IMG/VR virus record: IMGVR_UViG_3300001460_000024
Location: 4,403 to 67,859 of that record
Strand: one strand, 5' to 3'
DNA from: a virus
Length of the DNA: 63,457 nt
Of the stretch, positions 1-8,472 are shown piece by piece; positions within the stretch are counted from its first letter, which is position 1, and the number at the start of each line of letters is the position of its first letter. The translations under genes and the position numbers were made by a program. Under the pieces are notes generated by a model, which was not told the origin of the DNA, ran no database searches, and worked only from the letters and a program-made list of their open reading frames with translations.

Positions 1-1940
1 ATAATAATGTATTATTAAAAACAACCGACAAGGCTGAATATGACGCAGCAAAACTACAAGCGCAACAAAATAAGTATCTGGGTGGAGTCTGGAGAAAAGT
101 TGATAATGAGCTTTTTCAAAAAGCCGTACATTATGAGACTACTCGTATCGGGTCATATTCTGACTTTGAAAGTATGGAATTTTATCCAGAGATTTCTGCT
201 GCTTTAGATATATTTATGGAAGAATCAACAACTATAAACTCAAAAGGTAGATTATTAAATATCTATTCAGATTCCAAAAGGGTAAAATCAATTTTAGAAG
301 ATTTATTCTTTAATAGATTAGATATACATACATCTTTACCTATGTGGACTAGAAACACCTGTAAATATGGTGATAATTTTGTTTTCCTAAATATAGATGA
401 TAAAGCTGGTGTAACTGGATGTAGGCAGTTACCAAACTTTGAAATTGAAAGAAAAGAAGGAGATATACTTGGTAGGTCATACAATACTAATAGTTTTAGT
501 AGTGCAGCTGAAGATGAAAAAGAACCAAAGGTAAAATTTTTATGGAGAGGTAAAGAAATGGAATTTAATTCATGGCAAATAGCGCATTTTAGGTTATTAG
601 GTGATGACAGAAGATTGCCATATGGGACTAGTGTTTTAGAAAAAGCTAGACGAATATGGAAACAATTAATATTATCTGAAGATGCAATGTTAATATATCG
701 TGTAACTAGAGCCCCAGAAAGAAGGGTATATAAAATATATGTTGGTAACATAGATGATGAAGATGTACCATCTTATGTTGATGAAATTGCTAATAGGTTT
801 AAAAGAACCCCAATTACTGACCCTCAAACGGGGCAGGTTGACCTTCAGTATAACCAAATGGCTAATGACCAGGATTTTTTCATTCCAGTTAGAAGTGAAG
901 ATGCTCCTAATCCAATTGATACTTTACCAGGTGCTAGTAACTTAGATGCTATTGCAGATATTGAATATTTACAAAGAAAACTTTTTACAGCTTTAAGAGT
1001 TCCAAAATCATTTTTAGGTTATGAAGAAGCAAATGGTGAAGGTAAAAATTTGGCTATGCAAGATGTTAGATTTGCTAGAACTATTAATAGAATTCAACAG
1101 GCAATGCTTATGGAATTAAATAAGATTGCTATATTGCACTTATATTTATTAGGTTTTGAAGATGAATTGGATAATTTCGTATTAACATTAAACAATCCAT
1201 CTACACAAGCTGAAATGCTTAAGCTTGAACAAGAGCAACAAAAAATTAACTTGTACAGAGATGCTGTTAGTGATGCTGGAAACGGGTTTAGCGTTATGTC
1301 TATGACCAAAGCTAGAAGAGATATACTTGGTTGGTCAAATGATGAAATTAAACAAGATTTACTAGAGCAAAGATTAGAAAAAGCAGCTGCTGGTGAAATG
1401 GAGAATACTAATGAAGTTATAAAACATACTGGCACATTTGATGATGTTGATAGAATATATGGTGACATAAACATAGCTAAAGGTAAAGGTGGTGAAGATG
1501 CAGAAGGTTCTTACGATTCTGGCGGTTCTAGTGGAGGCGGTGGTTTCGGTGGAGGCGGTGATATGGACTTCGGTGGTGATGAAGGTGGTGATGATTTAGA
1601 TTTAGGTGGTGATATAGACTTAGGTGGTGGTGATGAAGGTGGTGATGATTTAGATTTAGGTGGTGGCGATGAAGGTGGTGGCGATATAGAGTTAGGTGGT
1701 GGTGATGAAGGTGGGCCAGAACCAGCTGAAGAATCAACAAATAAAAAAGAAAACTTATTACTTGAAAATAAAACTAGAAACTTAAAAAGTGTAAAAAAAG
1801 ATAATTTTAAAGAATTATTTAAAGTTATTTCACCAGATAAAAAAAATATTTTAACTAGAATTAAAATAACCGATAAAAGTTTAAAAATTAATGAAGATAT
1901 CAATAACATGATTAATGATATTGATAAAATGATTGATTAA
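1..1940 (+). CDS. 20: Portal protein, gp20-like (5' end outside window)
   Basis: Portal vertex protein of a T4-like head: a dodecameric ring through which DNA is packaged and to which the neck attaches. The reading frame is already open at base 3 and has no start codon before the first internal ATG at 174, so the gene begins upstream of the window; at least 645 codons are present. The stretch around GSYSDFESMEFYPEIS and the downstream core (KAVHYETTRIG, LRVPKSFLGYEE, NRIQQAMLMELNKIA) has the character of gp20 portals. After about codon 490 an acidic Gly/Asp-rich repeat and a Lys-rich helical tail extend the protein beyond the usual size (T4 gp20 is 524 aa). It is first in the conserved order portal, protease, scaffold, capsid. 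Confidence 0.88.
   Translation, partial: NNVLLKTTDKAEYDAAKLQAQQNKYLGGVWRKVDNELFQKAVHYETTRIGSYSDFESMEFYPEISAALDIFMEESTTINSKGRLLNIYSDSKRVKSILEDLFFNRLDIHTSLPMWTRNTCKYGDNFVFLNIDDKAGVTGCRQLPNFEIERKEGDILGRSYNTNSFSSAAEDEKEPKVKFLWRGKEMEFNSWQIAHFRLLGDDRRLPYGTSVLEKARRIWKQLILSEDAMLIYRVTRAPERRVYKIYVGNIDDEDVPSYVDEIANRFKRTPITDPQTGQVDLQYNQMANDQDFFIPVRSEDAPNPIDTLPGASNLDAIADIEYLQRKLFTALRVPKSFLGYEEANGEGKNLAMQDVRFARTINRIQQAMLMELNKIAILHLYLLGFEDELDNFVLTLNNPSTQAEMLKLEQEQQKINLYRDAVSDAGNGFSVMSMTKARRDILGWSNDEIKQDLLEQRLEKAAAGEMENTNEVIKHTGTFDDVDRIYGDINIAKGKGGEDAEGSYDSGGSSGGGGFGGGGDMDFGGDEGGDDLDLGGDIDLGGGDEGGDDLDLGGGDEGGGDIELGGGDEGGPEPAEESTNKKENLLLENKTRNLKSVKKDNFKELFKVISPDKKNILTRIKITDKSLKINEDINNMINDIDKMID
1572..1715 (+). 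repeat. In-frame Gly/Asp minisatellite in the portal gene
   Basis: Imperfect tandem copies of units encoding GGDEGG, DDLDLGG and DIDLGGG occupy this part of the portal gene. They give a flexible, strongly acidic linker before the C-terminal tail. The unit is mostly ggtggt plus gat/gaa codons, so copy number could change by slippage. Confidence 0.85.
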
Positions 1941-1962
1941 TAATATTTAATGATAAAACAAT

Positions 1963-1970
1963 ATATTTAT
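1963..1970 (+). promoter_or_regulatory. Candidate late promoter motif ATATTTAT
   Basis: The octamer ATATTTAT, followed by TAATAAAAA, lies 16 nt before the ATG at 1987. It is one of thirteen such sites found just upstream of genes, mostly structural ones. A role as the element read by the gp55-like sigma factor is inferred. Confidence 0.45.
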
Positions 1971-1986
1971 TAATAAAAATAAAACT

Positions 1987-2769
1987 ATGAAAAATTTTGG
2001 ATTTATAAAGTCAGTATATAATGAATTATTATCAGAATCAATATCTGAAAAGAATTCTAAAAATAAAGATGTATTCAAGAAGTATGTCAAGTGTATAAAA
2101 GAAAATGAAGTACTTAAAACACAGTTTTTAATCTATAAAAATATAGAAGATAAAATTGAGGAAAATGAAACTAAAGCTATTGAATACATAAAAGAAAACA
2201 TAGCTTTAATGAATAAGTATTCTAAGAAAGAAATATTAGAATCAAATAAAAAATTAAGTAAGTTTATCTCTAGTAAGTTTGATGAGGTAAAAAACTTATA
2301 TGATACTAATAAAATGAAACCTTTACATGAAAGTATCACTACTTTAATTTTTACAGAAAAAAATGCTGCTACAATAGATAAAATAATTGAAAGTGTTGGA
2401 GTGGTTTCTGACTATATAAAATCAAACACACTTAAAAAAATAAATGAATCACTCGGTGTGTCTAATGAGGTACTAACATCAGTTGTTATTGATAAATATA
2501 ACAAAACTTATAATGAATTAAGTGAATCAGCTAAAAAATTAATCGCTGTTGTGGTTGAATCTACTGAAGATAATAAAATAGAGTTTTATAAAAAATCATT
2601 AAAAGAATGTTTAGATTTAGTGAACAATAAAATTAAAGAATCTAATGGAAATCTTAAAGAGAGTTTATTGTCGCTTAAAGAAAATTTATTAGATAAAAAT
2701 TTCAATATTAAAACATTTGAGCAAGATATTTTAAAAATATTTACACTAAAAAATGATTTAAATACATAG
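1987..2769 (+). CDS. Hypothetical helical protein between portal and protease
   Basis: 260 residues, not recognised. The sequence is Lys/Glu/Asn-rich and predicted almost entirely helical (KYVKCIKENEVLK, NKIKESNGNLKESLLSL), with no membrane segment or cysteine cluster. In T4 the corresponding place between genes 20 and 21 holds small prohead core proteins (gp67, gp68), so a prohead core or internal head role is plausible from position only. It is preceded by its own ATATTTAT motif 16 nt before the ATG, and followed at 46 nt by another unknown gene. Confidence 0.6.
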   Translation: MKNFGFIKSVYNELLSESISEKNSKNKDVFKKYVKCIKENEVLKTQFLIYKNIEDKIEENETKAIEYIKENIALMNKYSKKEILESNKKLSKFISSKFDEVKNLYDTNKMKPLHESITTLIFTEKNAATIDKIIESVGVVSDYIKSNTLKKINESLGVSNEVLTSVVIDKYNKTYNELSESAKKLIAVVVESTEDNKIEFYKKSLKECLDLVNNKIKESNGNLKESLLSLKENLLDKNFNIKTFEQDILKIFTLKNDLNT

Positions 2770-2814
2770 GTTTGACTTTTTTATTTTTTTTATTATAATA
2801 TATAAAAAAATATT

Positions 2815-3258
2815 ATGATTAGAAAAAAAGGTAAAAAAATCCTAATTGATGTGCATTCAAATTATAAAACAGTTTCTGGTACAGTTGATAATACAACCCC
2901 TAAATCTGTTTATGTTTCAATTTCATCTTGGGCAAACCCAAAAATAGAAGAAAGTGATATTAACTATGACAAAATTTTATCTAAAATAAATAATAAAATT
3001 AGAAAATCTGTTAATTCTAATTTAAGTAACAATTTATTTAATAAAAAAAAATACATAGTTGATTTTGATATGAAATCATCTGGTATAAGATATGGTAAGA
3101 AAAGTTTCATGAATTGTGAAATAACCTTATATCAAAAACTAAAATTAAAATTAAATGAAACTCCTTTACAAACGGAACTAAAAAATATAATACTTAACGT
3201 AATTGATGAAGTATTTAAAGATAATATATATTTTTCATTTGAAAAAACAAAAGCCTAG
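2815..3258 (+). CDS. Hypothetical protein upstream of prohead protease
   Basis: 147 residues, basic, not recognised. The N-terminus MIRKKGKKILIDVHSN is followed by a mixed beta/helix segment (SVYVSISSWANP, then IVDFDMKSSGIRYGKKSF) and a C-terminal helix. It sits in the head gene block between the portal and the protease, which suggests a head assembly role but does not identify it. Its TAG stop lies inside the stem of a terminator hairpin, so the transcript probably ends right at this gene. Confidence 0.6.
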   Translation: MIRKKGKKILIDVHSNYKTVSGTVDNTTPKSVYVSISSWANPKIEESDINYDKILSKINNKIRKSVNSNLSNNLFNKKKYIVDFDMKSSGIRYGKKSFMNCEITLYQKLKLKLNETPLQTELKNIILNVIDEVFKDNIYFSFEKTKA

Positions 3259-3278
3259 AATTTATTCTGGGCTTTTTT
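3251..3278 (+). terminator. Rho-independent terminator overlapping gene end
   Basis: Arms AAGCCTAGAAT and ATTCTGGGCTT pair over 11 positions with one G-U pair, around a 2-nt centre (3262-3263), and run into six T. The stop codon of the upstream gene is part of the stem. It separates the preceding genes from the protease, which has its own upstream motif. Confidence 0.8.
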
Positions 3279-3289
3279 ATTTATATGTG

Positions 3290-3297
3290 ATATTTAT
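3290..3297 (+). promoter_or_regulatory. Candidate late promoter motif ATATTTAT before protease
   Basis: ATATTTAT followed by TTAATAAAG lies 35 nt before the protease ATG and directly after the terminator at 3251-3278, so a new transcript start is expected here. A T4-style TATAAATA also occurs at 3313-3320; which one is used cannot be decided by eye. Confidence 0.45.
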
Positions 3298-3332
3298 TTA
3301 ATAAAGATAACATATAAATAAAATTATATAAG

Positions 3333-4031
3333 ATGAGTAAAGACTTAAGACTTTTAAAACCTGGTCAAAGTGGATTTGGGTTAATGGTTGAACAAGATGC
3401 AGGGTTTATTTCTCCGACAGACACAAGAAATAAACCAATAATACAAGAAGTAAATGAATTTGGTGAAGATTCAAAAATAATTAGTAAGCTATTAGAATTG
3501 TATGTTGTTTTACAAAAGTGGGGAGTTAAAAATAGAAATGGTAGAATTTATCCAAAACATATATTAGAAAGAGAGAATGAACGTTACCAACAATTAATTA
3601 AGGAGAAGAGGGCTATTGGTGAATTGGACCATCCAGATTCATCTTTAATAGCTGGTGATAGAATATCTCACAATATAACTGAAACTTGGTGGGATGGAAA
3701 AACTTTGATGGGTAAAATGCAAATAATAATGACACCTGGTTTTATGAAATATGGTATCGTATCTACTAGAGGTGATGAAGTTGCAAACTTAGTTAGAAAT
3801 GGTATTATGGTTGGTGTATCATCTAGGGGTGTTGGTTCGCTACAAGAAATAAATGGTAATAATATTGTTCAGGATGATTTTGAATTAATATGTTGGGATA
3901 TTGTTACGGCACCTAGTACCCCAGGTTCTTGGATGTTTAAAAATCAAGAACAGGCTAAACCATTCATGGAATCAATAGATGAAAAGAAAAGTAAATTAAT
4001 TAAAAACATAGATAAATTTCTTTTAGATTAA
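3333..4031 (+). CDS. 21: Prohead core protease, gp21-like
   Basis: Serine protease that matures the prohead by cleaving scaffold and capsid proteins. 232 residues, close to T4 gp21 (212). The family signature is clear: NRNGRIYP near residue 68, GELDHP with the putative catalytic His100, GVSSRGVGS with the putative nucleophile Ser163/164, and the closing DIVTAPSTPGS. It lies directly before the scaffold and capsid genes as in T4. The capsid protein has an L-T-E motif at residues 58-60 that fits the T4 protease rule (L/I-x-E, cut after E). Confidence 0.93.
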   Translation: MSKDLRLLKPGQSGFGLMVEQDAGFISPTDTRNKPIIQEVNEFGEDSKIISKLLELYVVLQKWGVKNRNGRIYPKHILERENERYQQLIKEKRAIGELDHPDSSLIAGDRISHNITETWWDGKTLMGKMQIIMTPGFMKYGIVSTRGDEVANLVRNGIMVGVSSRGVGSLQEINGNNIVQDDFELICWDIVTAPSTPGSWMFKNQEQAKPFMESIDEKKSKLIKNIDKFLLD

Positions 4032-4070
4032 AAAAAAATATTAAAAACTGTTCTTTTAACCTAAAGGTAC

Positions 4071-4078
4071 ATATTTAT
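4071..4078 (+). promoter_or_regulatory. Candidate late promoter motif before scaffold gene
   Basis: ATATTTAT followed by TTACAG, 56 nt upstream of the scaffold ATG. A perfect 15-nt palindrome (4086-4100) lies between motif and gene. Confidence 0.4.
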
Positions 4079-4085
4079 TTACAGT

Positions 4086-4100
4086 GGGTATAATATACCC
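4086..4100. repeat. Perfect palindrome GGGTATAATATACCC
   Basis: Seven-base arms around one central A, in the 103-nt gap between protease and scaffold genes. No T-run follows, so it is not a terminator. It could be a protein-binding site or a hairpin in the 5' leader of the scaffold/capsid transcript; the function is unknown. Confidence 0.6.
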
Positions 4101-4134
4101 AACAATAAACATATTATAAAAATAATAATTTAAA

Positions 4135-5418
4135 ATGTCAAATAAGAAAAAATCAATTTTAGAAGAAGCAATCTTGGATGCTAAAAGAATTCAAGAAGCT
4201 TTAGAGTCTAACTCAAAAGAAATACTTCGTTCCTTAGCGAAAGAAGAAATTGACAATTTAGTGAAAGAATCTTTAGAAGAAGATTACATGGAGGAAGATT
4301 ACATGGAAGAAGATGTTGATGTTGAAACTGGAAACCCGATGGAAGAGCCTATGGCTGATATTGGAATGGGCATGGATATGTCTGACGAGGTTGAGGTTGA
4401 TATGACTGGCGCATCTGATGAAGAAGTAATTTCTGTCTATAAAAAGTTAACTGACAATGATGAAATTGAAGTTGTTGTTGATGATGAGGAAATACACCTT
4501 TCTGTTGATGAACCAGGTGAATTTTTAATTAAAATGGATTCTGAAGATAAAATGGATATGGACTTAGATATGGGTATGGAAGAACCTGCAATGGTTGAAC
4601 CTGTAGATATGGAAATGGATATTGAAACTGATGATGACGTTGAACTTGATGACCTTGAAGATGTTGAAATAGAAATGGATTCTGAAGATGTTGAAATGGA
4701 AATGGATTCTGAAGATGAAATGGAAATGGATTCTGAAGATGATGAGGAAATCGAAGAAATGGTTTATGAAATTGAAATGGATGAAGAACATATGGAAGAA
4801 ATTCATAAAATGAAAGAAGGTGACCACATGGAAGAAATGGTTGACGAAATGGATGAAGTTGAAATGGAAGAAGGTATGGAAGAATTGGATGAATATATTT
4901 CAACAAATGCTGTTAAACAAAGAGGTGCTGGTGGCGACTTAACAGATATTAAAGGTCCTGGTGCTAAACAAGCAGCTAAATTCTATAAAAATGAATCTAA
5001 ACTTAAGTCTGAATACAAAAATCTTCTTAAAGAAACTAAGGAATTAAAAACTAAAAATGTTGAATACAAAGGAGCTCTAAAGAAATTTAGAACTATGTTG
5101 GCTGAAACAGTTGTTTTCAATTCTAATCTTACTTATGTTACTAAACTTTTCATGGAACATTCAACAACTAAAAAAGAGAAAGAAAACATATTCAAAAGAT
5201 TTGACGAAGAAGTTTCTACTCTTAAAGAATCGAAAAGACTTTACAAAACGATTCAAAATGAATTAGGTTCTAGAAAACCAATCAATGAATCAATTGATAA
5301 TAAAATTAATAAAGAAGTTAAAACTGGAATTTCTAAGCAATTAAACGAAAGTACTGCTTACATTGACAGAGAAACTTCAAGAATTATCGGCTTAATGAAA
5401 AGAGTTGATAAAAGATAA
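4135..5418 (+). CDS. 22: Prohead scaffold (core) protein, gp22-like
   Basis: Scaffold around which the capsid assembles, later degraded by the protease. 427 residues, larger than T4 gp22 (269). Residues about 45-260 are an extremely acidic, Met/Asp/Glu-rich low-complexity region built from repeats such as EMEMDSED. The C-terminal third is basic and helical (KSEYKNLLKETKELKTKN, TTKKEKENIFKRFDEE), like the coiled-coil part of gp22. Identification rests on composition and on its place between protease and major capsid gene. It is followed 26 nt later by the capsid gene and probably co-transcribed with it. Confidence 0.8.
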   Translation: MSNKKKSILEEAILDAKRIQEALESNSKEILRSLAKEEIDNLVKESLEEDYMEEDYMEEDVDVETGNPMEEPMADIGMGMDMSDEVEVDMTGASDEEVISVYKKLTDNDEIEVVVDDEEIHLSVDEPGEFLIKMDSEDKMDMDLDMGMEEPAMVEPVDMEMDIETDDDVELDDLEDVEIEMDSEDVEMEMDSEDEMEMDSEDDEEIEEMVYEIEMDEEHMEEIHKMKEGDHMEEMVDEMDEVEMEEGMEELDEYISTNAVKQRGAGGDLTDIKGPGAKQAAKFYKNESKLKSEYKNLLKETKELKTKNVEYKGALKKFRTMLAETVVFNSNLTYVTKLFMEHSTTKKEKENIFKRFDEEVSTLKESKRLYKTIQNELGSRKPINESIDNKINKEVKTGISKQLNESTAYIDRETSRIIGLMKRVDKR

Positions 5419-5444
5419 TAAAAAAAAATTAAAACAATTAAACT

Positions 5445-7253
5445 ATGTCACATTTATTAAATTCTGGGCAAGTTGGTAATATCGGACTAAACCACATGAA
5501 AGCGGTCCGTAATCAAACTCAGACAAAATGGGATTCATTAGGATTCCTGGAAGGGCTTAAAGGTCACGTAAAAGAGAATGTTGCTCAATTATTTGAAAAC
5601 CAAGCATCATCTCTATTAACTGAAGCTACTGACGCTACATCTTCTGGTTCATTTGAAACAGTAGTATTCCCTATCGTTAGAAGAGTATTCTCTAAGCTTC
5701 TTGCAAATGATATCGTATCTGTACAGGCTATGAACATGCCTATCGGTAAATTATTCTTCTTTGTACCACAAACTTCTTCAAGAATTGATGGTCAAGGCGT
5801 AGCTGGTGATAACTATGCTACTACACCATATGGTACTACTTTCTCTGCACACACTGCAATGTCTGAAAGTTTACCAGATTGTGTTGGTTTTGGTAGCTGT
5901 ACTGTTACACCATTCAAAGCTAAAAATCTTTATGATTTATTTTATAATGATGGGTTGTTTGATAACTCTAAAGGTAAGTTAACTATTAATGTTACTACTG
6001 GAGTACTTCAAACTTTAGGTACTGATGGTACTTTTTCACCAGTAGCTACATTGGCTAGTGTTCCTTTGGCTACGGATGGTTCAATTAGAAGTGCAATTCT
6101 AAAAATTTCTGGATTTAGTTCAACTAGTGTAGGTAGATTGAGTGGACCAGATGGTAATGAAATGGATACTGAATCATTCTTAGCTTCATTAAAAGTAACT
6201 AATGGTTTTGGTTCTGCCTCATTAGATGACCCAGACGGAAATGCAGTTATTGCAACTGGTGCTGAAATTCCATTTAGACTAGTTACACAAAAATACGGTA
6301 AAGGTATTGTAGAATATGGTGATGTTTGTGATGCTAACGGGTCAGTTTTTGTTGAACTTGACTTTACACATCCAGTTGCTGCTACTGGTACTAAAACTTT
6401 TGACGGTTATGTTGGTCTTAGTGCTGGTACAACTAGTTATAAAAGTGTTGCAAGTGGTGACTTTGACGTTGCTTGGGCACAATACGCTGATTTAGAGCTT
6501 GAAACTGAACTTGGTGAAGTTTCTTTCAAACTTGATGAAGTTGTTGTTGCGGTAACTGAAAGAAAATTAAGAGCTACTTGGTCTCCAGAATTGGCGCAAG
6601 ATGTTAGTGCATTCCACAACATTGATGCTGAAGCAGAATTAACTGCTATGCTTTCTGAGCAAGTTGCTGCTGAAATCGATAGAGAAATCTTGAGAGACCT
6701 AAGAAAAGCTGGTGCTGCTCAATTGAGATGGGATTACAACGGATGGAGAAAATCTTCTAATGTTGCTACTGCTTACACTCAAAAAGATTGGAACCAAACT
6801 TTAATTACTAAGGTTAACCAAATTTCTGCACAAATCCACAAATCTACTCTAAGAGGTGGTGCTAACTTCGTAGTAGTTTCTTCTGAAGTCTCTGCTATCT
6901 TTGATGATTTAGAATACTTCCACGTAAGTGATGCTTCTCCAGAGCAAGACCAATATAACATGGGTATTGAGAGAATAGGTTCACTATCTGGTCGTTACCA
7001 AGTATATCGTGACCCATATGCTCCAGCTAACTCTATGATTATTGGACATAAAGGTAAATCATTGTTAGACACTGGTTACATCTACGCACCTTACGTGCCA
7101 ATGCAACTTACTCCTACAATGTACAATCCGTTCAACTTTGCACCTGTAAAAGGTATCATGACTCGTTATGCTAAGAAAGTTGTTAACAACAGATTCTACG
7201 GAGTTATTACCTGCGATGGTGTGCCAACATTCAATGTTGCTGAATTAAGATAA
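5445..7253 (+). CDS. 23: Major capsid protein, gp23-like
   Basis: Main shell protein, HK97 fold family. 602 residues against 521 in T4. The N-terminal part carries the gp23 signature: NVAQLFENQASSLL (46-58), then FPIVRRVFSKLLANDIVSVQ and GKLFFFVPQTS. L58-T59-E60 followed by Ala fits the prohead protease cut (T4 cuts after E65), so residues 1-60 are likely removed. The C-terminal half (ATWSPELAQDVSAFHNIDAEAEL, given here in parts: EIDREILRDL, IGHKGKSLLDTGYIYAPY, GIMTRYAKKVVNNRFYG) is also typical. The middle, about residues 165-370, is Thr/Ser/Gly-rich and more divergent, probably a surface insertion domain. A strong bidirectional terminator follows. Confidence 0.96.
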   Translation: MSHLLNSGQVGNIGLNHMKAVRNQTQTKWDSLGFLEGLKGHVKENVAQLFENQASSLLTEATDATSSGSFETVVFPIVRRVFSKLLANDIVSVQAMNMPIGKLFFFVPQTSSRIDGQGVAGDNYATTPYGTTFSAHTAMSESLPDCVGFGSCTVTPFKAKNLYDLFYNDGLFDNSKGKLTINVTTGVLQTLGTDGTFSPVATLASVPLATDGSIRSAILKISGFSSTSVGRLSGPDGNEMDTESFLASLKVTNGFGSASLDDPDGNAVIATGAEIPFRLVTQKYGKGIVEYGDVCDANGSVFVELDFTHPVAATGTKTFDGYVGLSAGTTSYKSVASGDFDVAWAQYADLELETELGEVSFKLDEVVVAVTERKLRATWSPELAQDVSAFHNIDAEAELTAMLSEQVAAEIDREILRDLRKAGAAQLRWDYNGWRKSSNVATAYTQKDWNQTLITKVNQISAQIHKSTLRGGANFVVVSSEVSAIFDDLEYFHVSDASPEQDQYNMGIERIGSLSGRYQVYRDPYAPANSMIIGHKGKSLLDTGYIYAPYVPMQLTPTMYNPFNFAPVKGIMTRYAKKVVNNRFYGVITCDGVPTFNVAELR

Positions 7254-7274
7254 TTAATAATTAATCTTATATAT

Positions 7275-7306
7275 AAAAAGGTCAGATTTATTTCTGACCT
7301 TTTTTT
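7275..7306. terminator. Bidirectional rho-independent terminator
   Basis: Perfect 12-bp stem (AAAAAGGTCAGA 7275-7286 with TCTGACCTTTTT 7293-7304) and a 6-nt loop, with T-runs on both strands. It lies between the converging capsid and galE genes and can stop transcription from both sides. The rest of the gap to 7381 shows no gene. Confidence 0.92.
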
Positions 7307-7381
7307 GTTTGTATTAACTACTTATTTTAGCGTTTAAACGACTTTAGTGCATTAATAGTATGATTACACCAGAATAAAAAT

Positions 7382-8374
7382 TTAAGCCGTTATATGGCGT
7401 TTTTTTAGGATTGATTTAACTGAATCTGAAATGGTTCTTTTGGGTTCCCATCTCATAACATTTTTTGCTTTGTCAATATTAGCATATATCTTTTCAATAT
7501 CCCCTTGTCTTCTAGGATAAATTTTGTAAGGGACCATTACACCTTCGTTTTCAAATGTTTTAATTATTTCCATAACACTATATCCGTTTCCAGTTCCAAC
7601 GTTTATAACATTATACTCTTCTTCATCAACTATGTCTAATGCTTTTACATGTGCTTCGGCTAAGTCATTAACATCGATGTAGTCTCTTATGGCTGTTCCA
7701 TCTGGCGTATCGTAATCATTTCCAAAAACCCTTAGATGGTCATATTCACCTTCAATTACACCAGTTATATATGGGATAAGATTTTCTGGTATACCATTTG
7801 GATTTTCATATATTAGACCAGATTCATGATTGCCAATTGGATTAAAATATCTAAGGGCTACTGTATTTATTTCAGTAGTGTCTTTAAGTATTTTCTCACA
7901 CATGAATTTTGTCATGCCATACGGTGTCTTTGGTGACTGAGTTGGTGTTGCTTCACTTATAGCTTCATAAACCTTTGGTTCTCCATAAACGGTACATGAG
8001 GATGAGAATATCATATTTTTAACGTTCCATCTTTTCATTTCAGTTAATAATGATATAGTACCGTTTATATTATTATCATAATATTCTAATGGTTTGTTTA
8101 GAGAATCAGATACTGATTTTAGTGCAGCAAAATGTATGACATCAGTTATTTTAAAATCTAAAAATATTGGGGTTAAATTAAATTTATTTCTGATATCACC
8201 TCTTATGTAAACTGGTTTTACTCCAGTTATATTTTTAATATTATCTAAAACACTAAAAATTGAATTTGATAAATTATCAATAATGATTGGGTTATACCCA
8301 TTTTCAATTAATTTAACTACGGTATGGCTACCAATGTAACCAAGACCGCCAGTTACTAAAACGTTTCTTTTCAT
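7382..8374 (-). CDS. galE: UDP-glucose 4-epimerase (GalE)
   Basis: Interconverts UDP-glucose and UDP-galactose in the cytoplasm using bound NAD. 330 residues, normal for the family (about 338). The Rossmann motif GGLGYIGSH is at 9-17, the catalytic set is Ser124-126 with Tyr152-xxx-Lys156 (PYGMTK), and the substrate-side motif RYFNPIGNH is present. It is the last gene of a three-gene minus-strand unit behind a virion protein and a tiny Cys-rich peptide gene, only 5 nt after the latter. It probably feeds the glycosyltransferases encoded at 15-37 kb although it is physically separate from them. Confidence 0.93.
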   Translation of the reverse strand: MKRNVLVTGGLGYIGSHTVVKLIENGYNPIIIDNLSNSIFSVLDNIKNITGVKPVYIRGDIRNKFNLTPIFLDFKITDVIHFAALKSVSDSLNKPLEYYDNNINGTISLLTEMKRWNVKNMIFSSSCTVYGEPKVYEAISEATPTQSPKTPYGMTKFMCEKILKDTTEINTVALRYFNPIGNHESGLIYENPNGIPENLIPYITGVIEGEYDHLRVFGNDYDTPDGTAIRDYIDVNDLAEAHVKALDIVDEEEYNVINVGTGNGYSVMEIIKTFENEGVMVPYKIYPRRQGDIEKIYANIDKAKNVMRWEPKRTISDSVKSILKKRHITA

Positions 8375-8379
8375 TTAAA

Positions 8380-8460
8380 TCATTTTTTGCAGCAATCGCA
8401 AGTGCAAGTATCTAAACAAACACCACCGCAATCACAATCTTTACAATCACAAGTTGACAT
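8380..8460 (-). CDS. Cys-rich 26-residue peptide, metallothionein-like
   Basis: An ATG at 8460 opens a 26-codon frame closed by TGA at 8380-8382. Nine of 26 residues are cysteine (positions 4, 6, 9, 11, 15, 19, 21, 23, 24), arranged as CxC pairs plus one CC, with Asp, Lys and Thr between them and a KK end. This is the spacing style of metallothioneins and other metal-thiolate peptides. It starts 12 nt after the stop of the upstream gene and ends 5 nt before galE, exactly filling the gap, which supports a real gene. Metal binding, sulfur storage or redox buffering are possible roles; none is shown. It is not homologous to any protein I can name. Confidence 0.7.
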   Translation of the reverse strand: MSTCDCKDCDCGGVCLDTCTCDCCKK

Positions 8461-8472
8461 ATTTTTTGGTTT

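Noticed and set aside
263-751. Long minus-strand frame inside the portal gene
   Set aside because: It lies wholly inside a well-supported gene and has no motif; the same applies to similar frames opposite the scaffold, capsid, sheath, HNH and fibre genes.
1572-1715. Regular repeats resembling a CRISPR array
   Set aside because: Units are short, in frame and without unique spacers; they encode a Gly/Asp linker.
1511-1909. Pro/Ser- or His-rich frames opposite the portal repeat
   Set aside because: Products of the complementary strand of a Gly/Asp repeat; low complexity only.
3313-3320. T4-type late promoter TATAAATA
   Set aside because: It occurs here and at 60366-60373 (minus strand), but most structural genes have ATATTTAT instead, so it was not taken as the main late element. 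It may still be functional at these two places.
7331-7340. Palindrome CGTTTAAACG in the capsid-galE gap
   Set aside because: Ten bases only, no repeated partner and no clear role between two converging genes.
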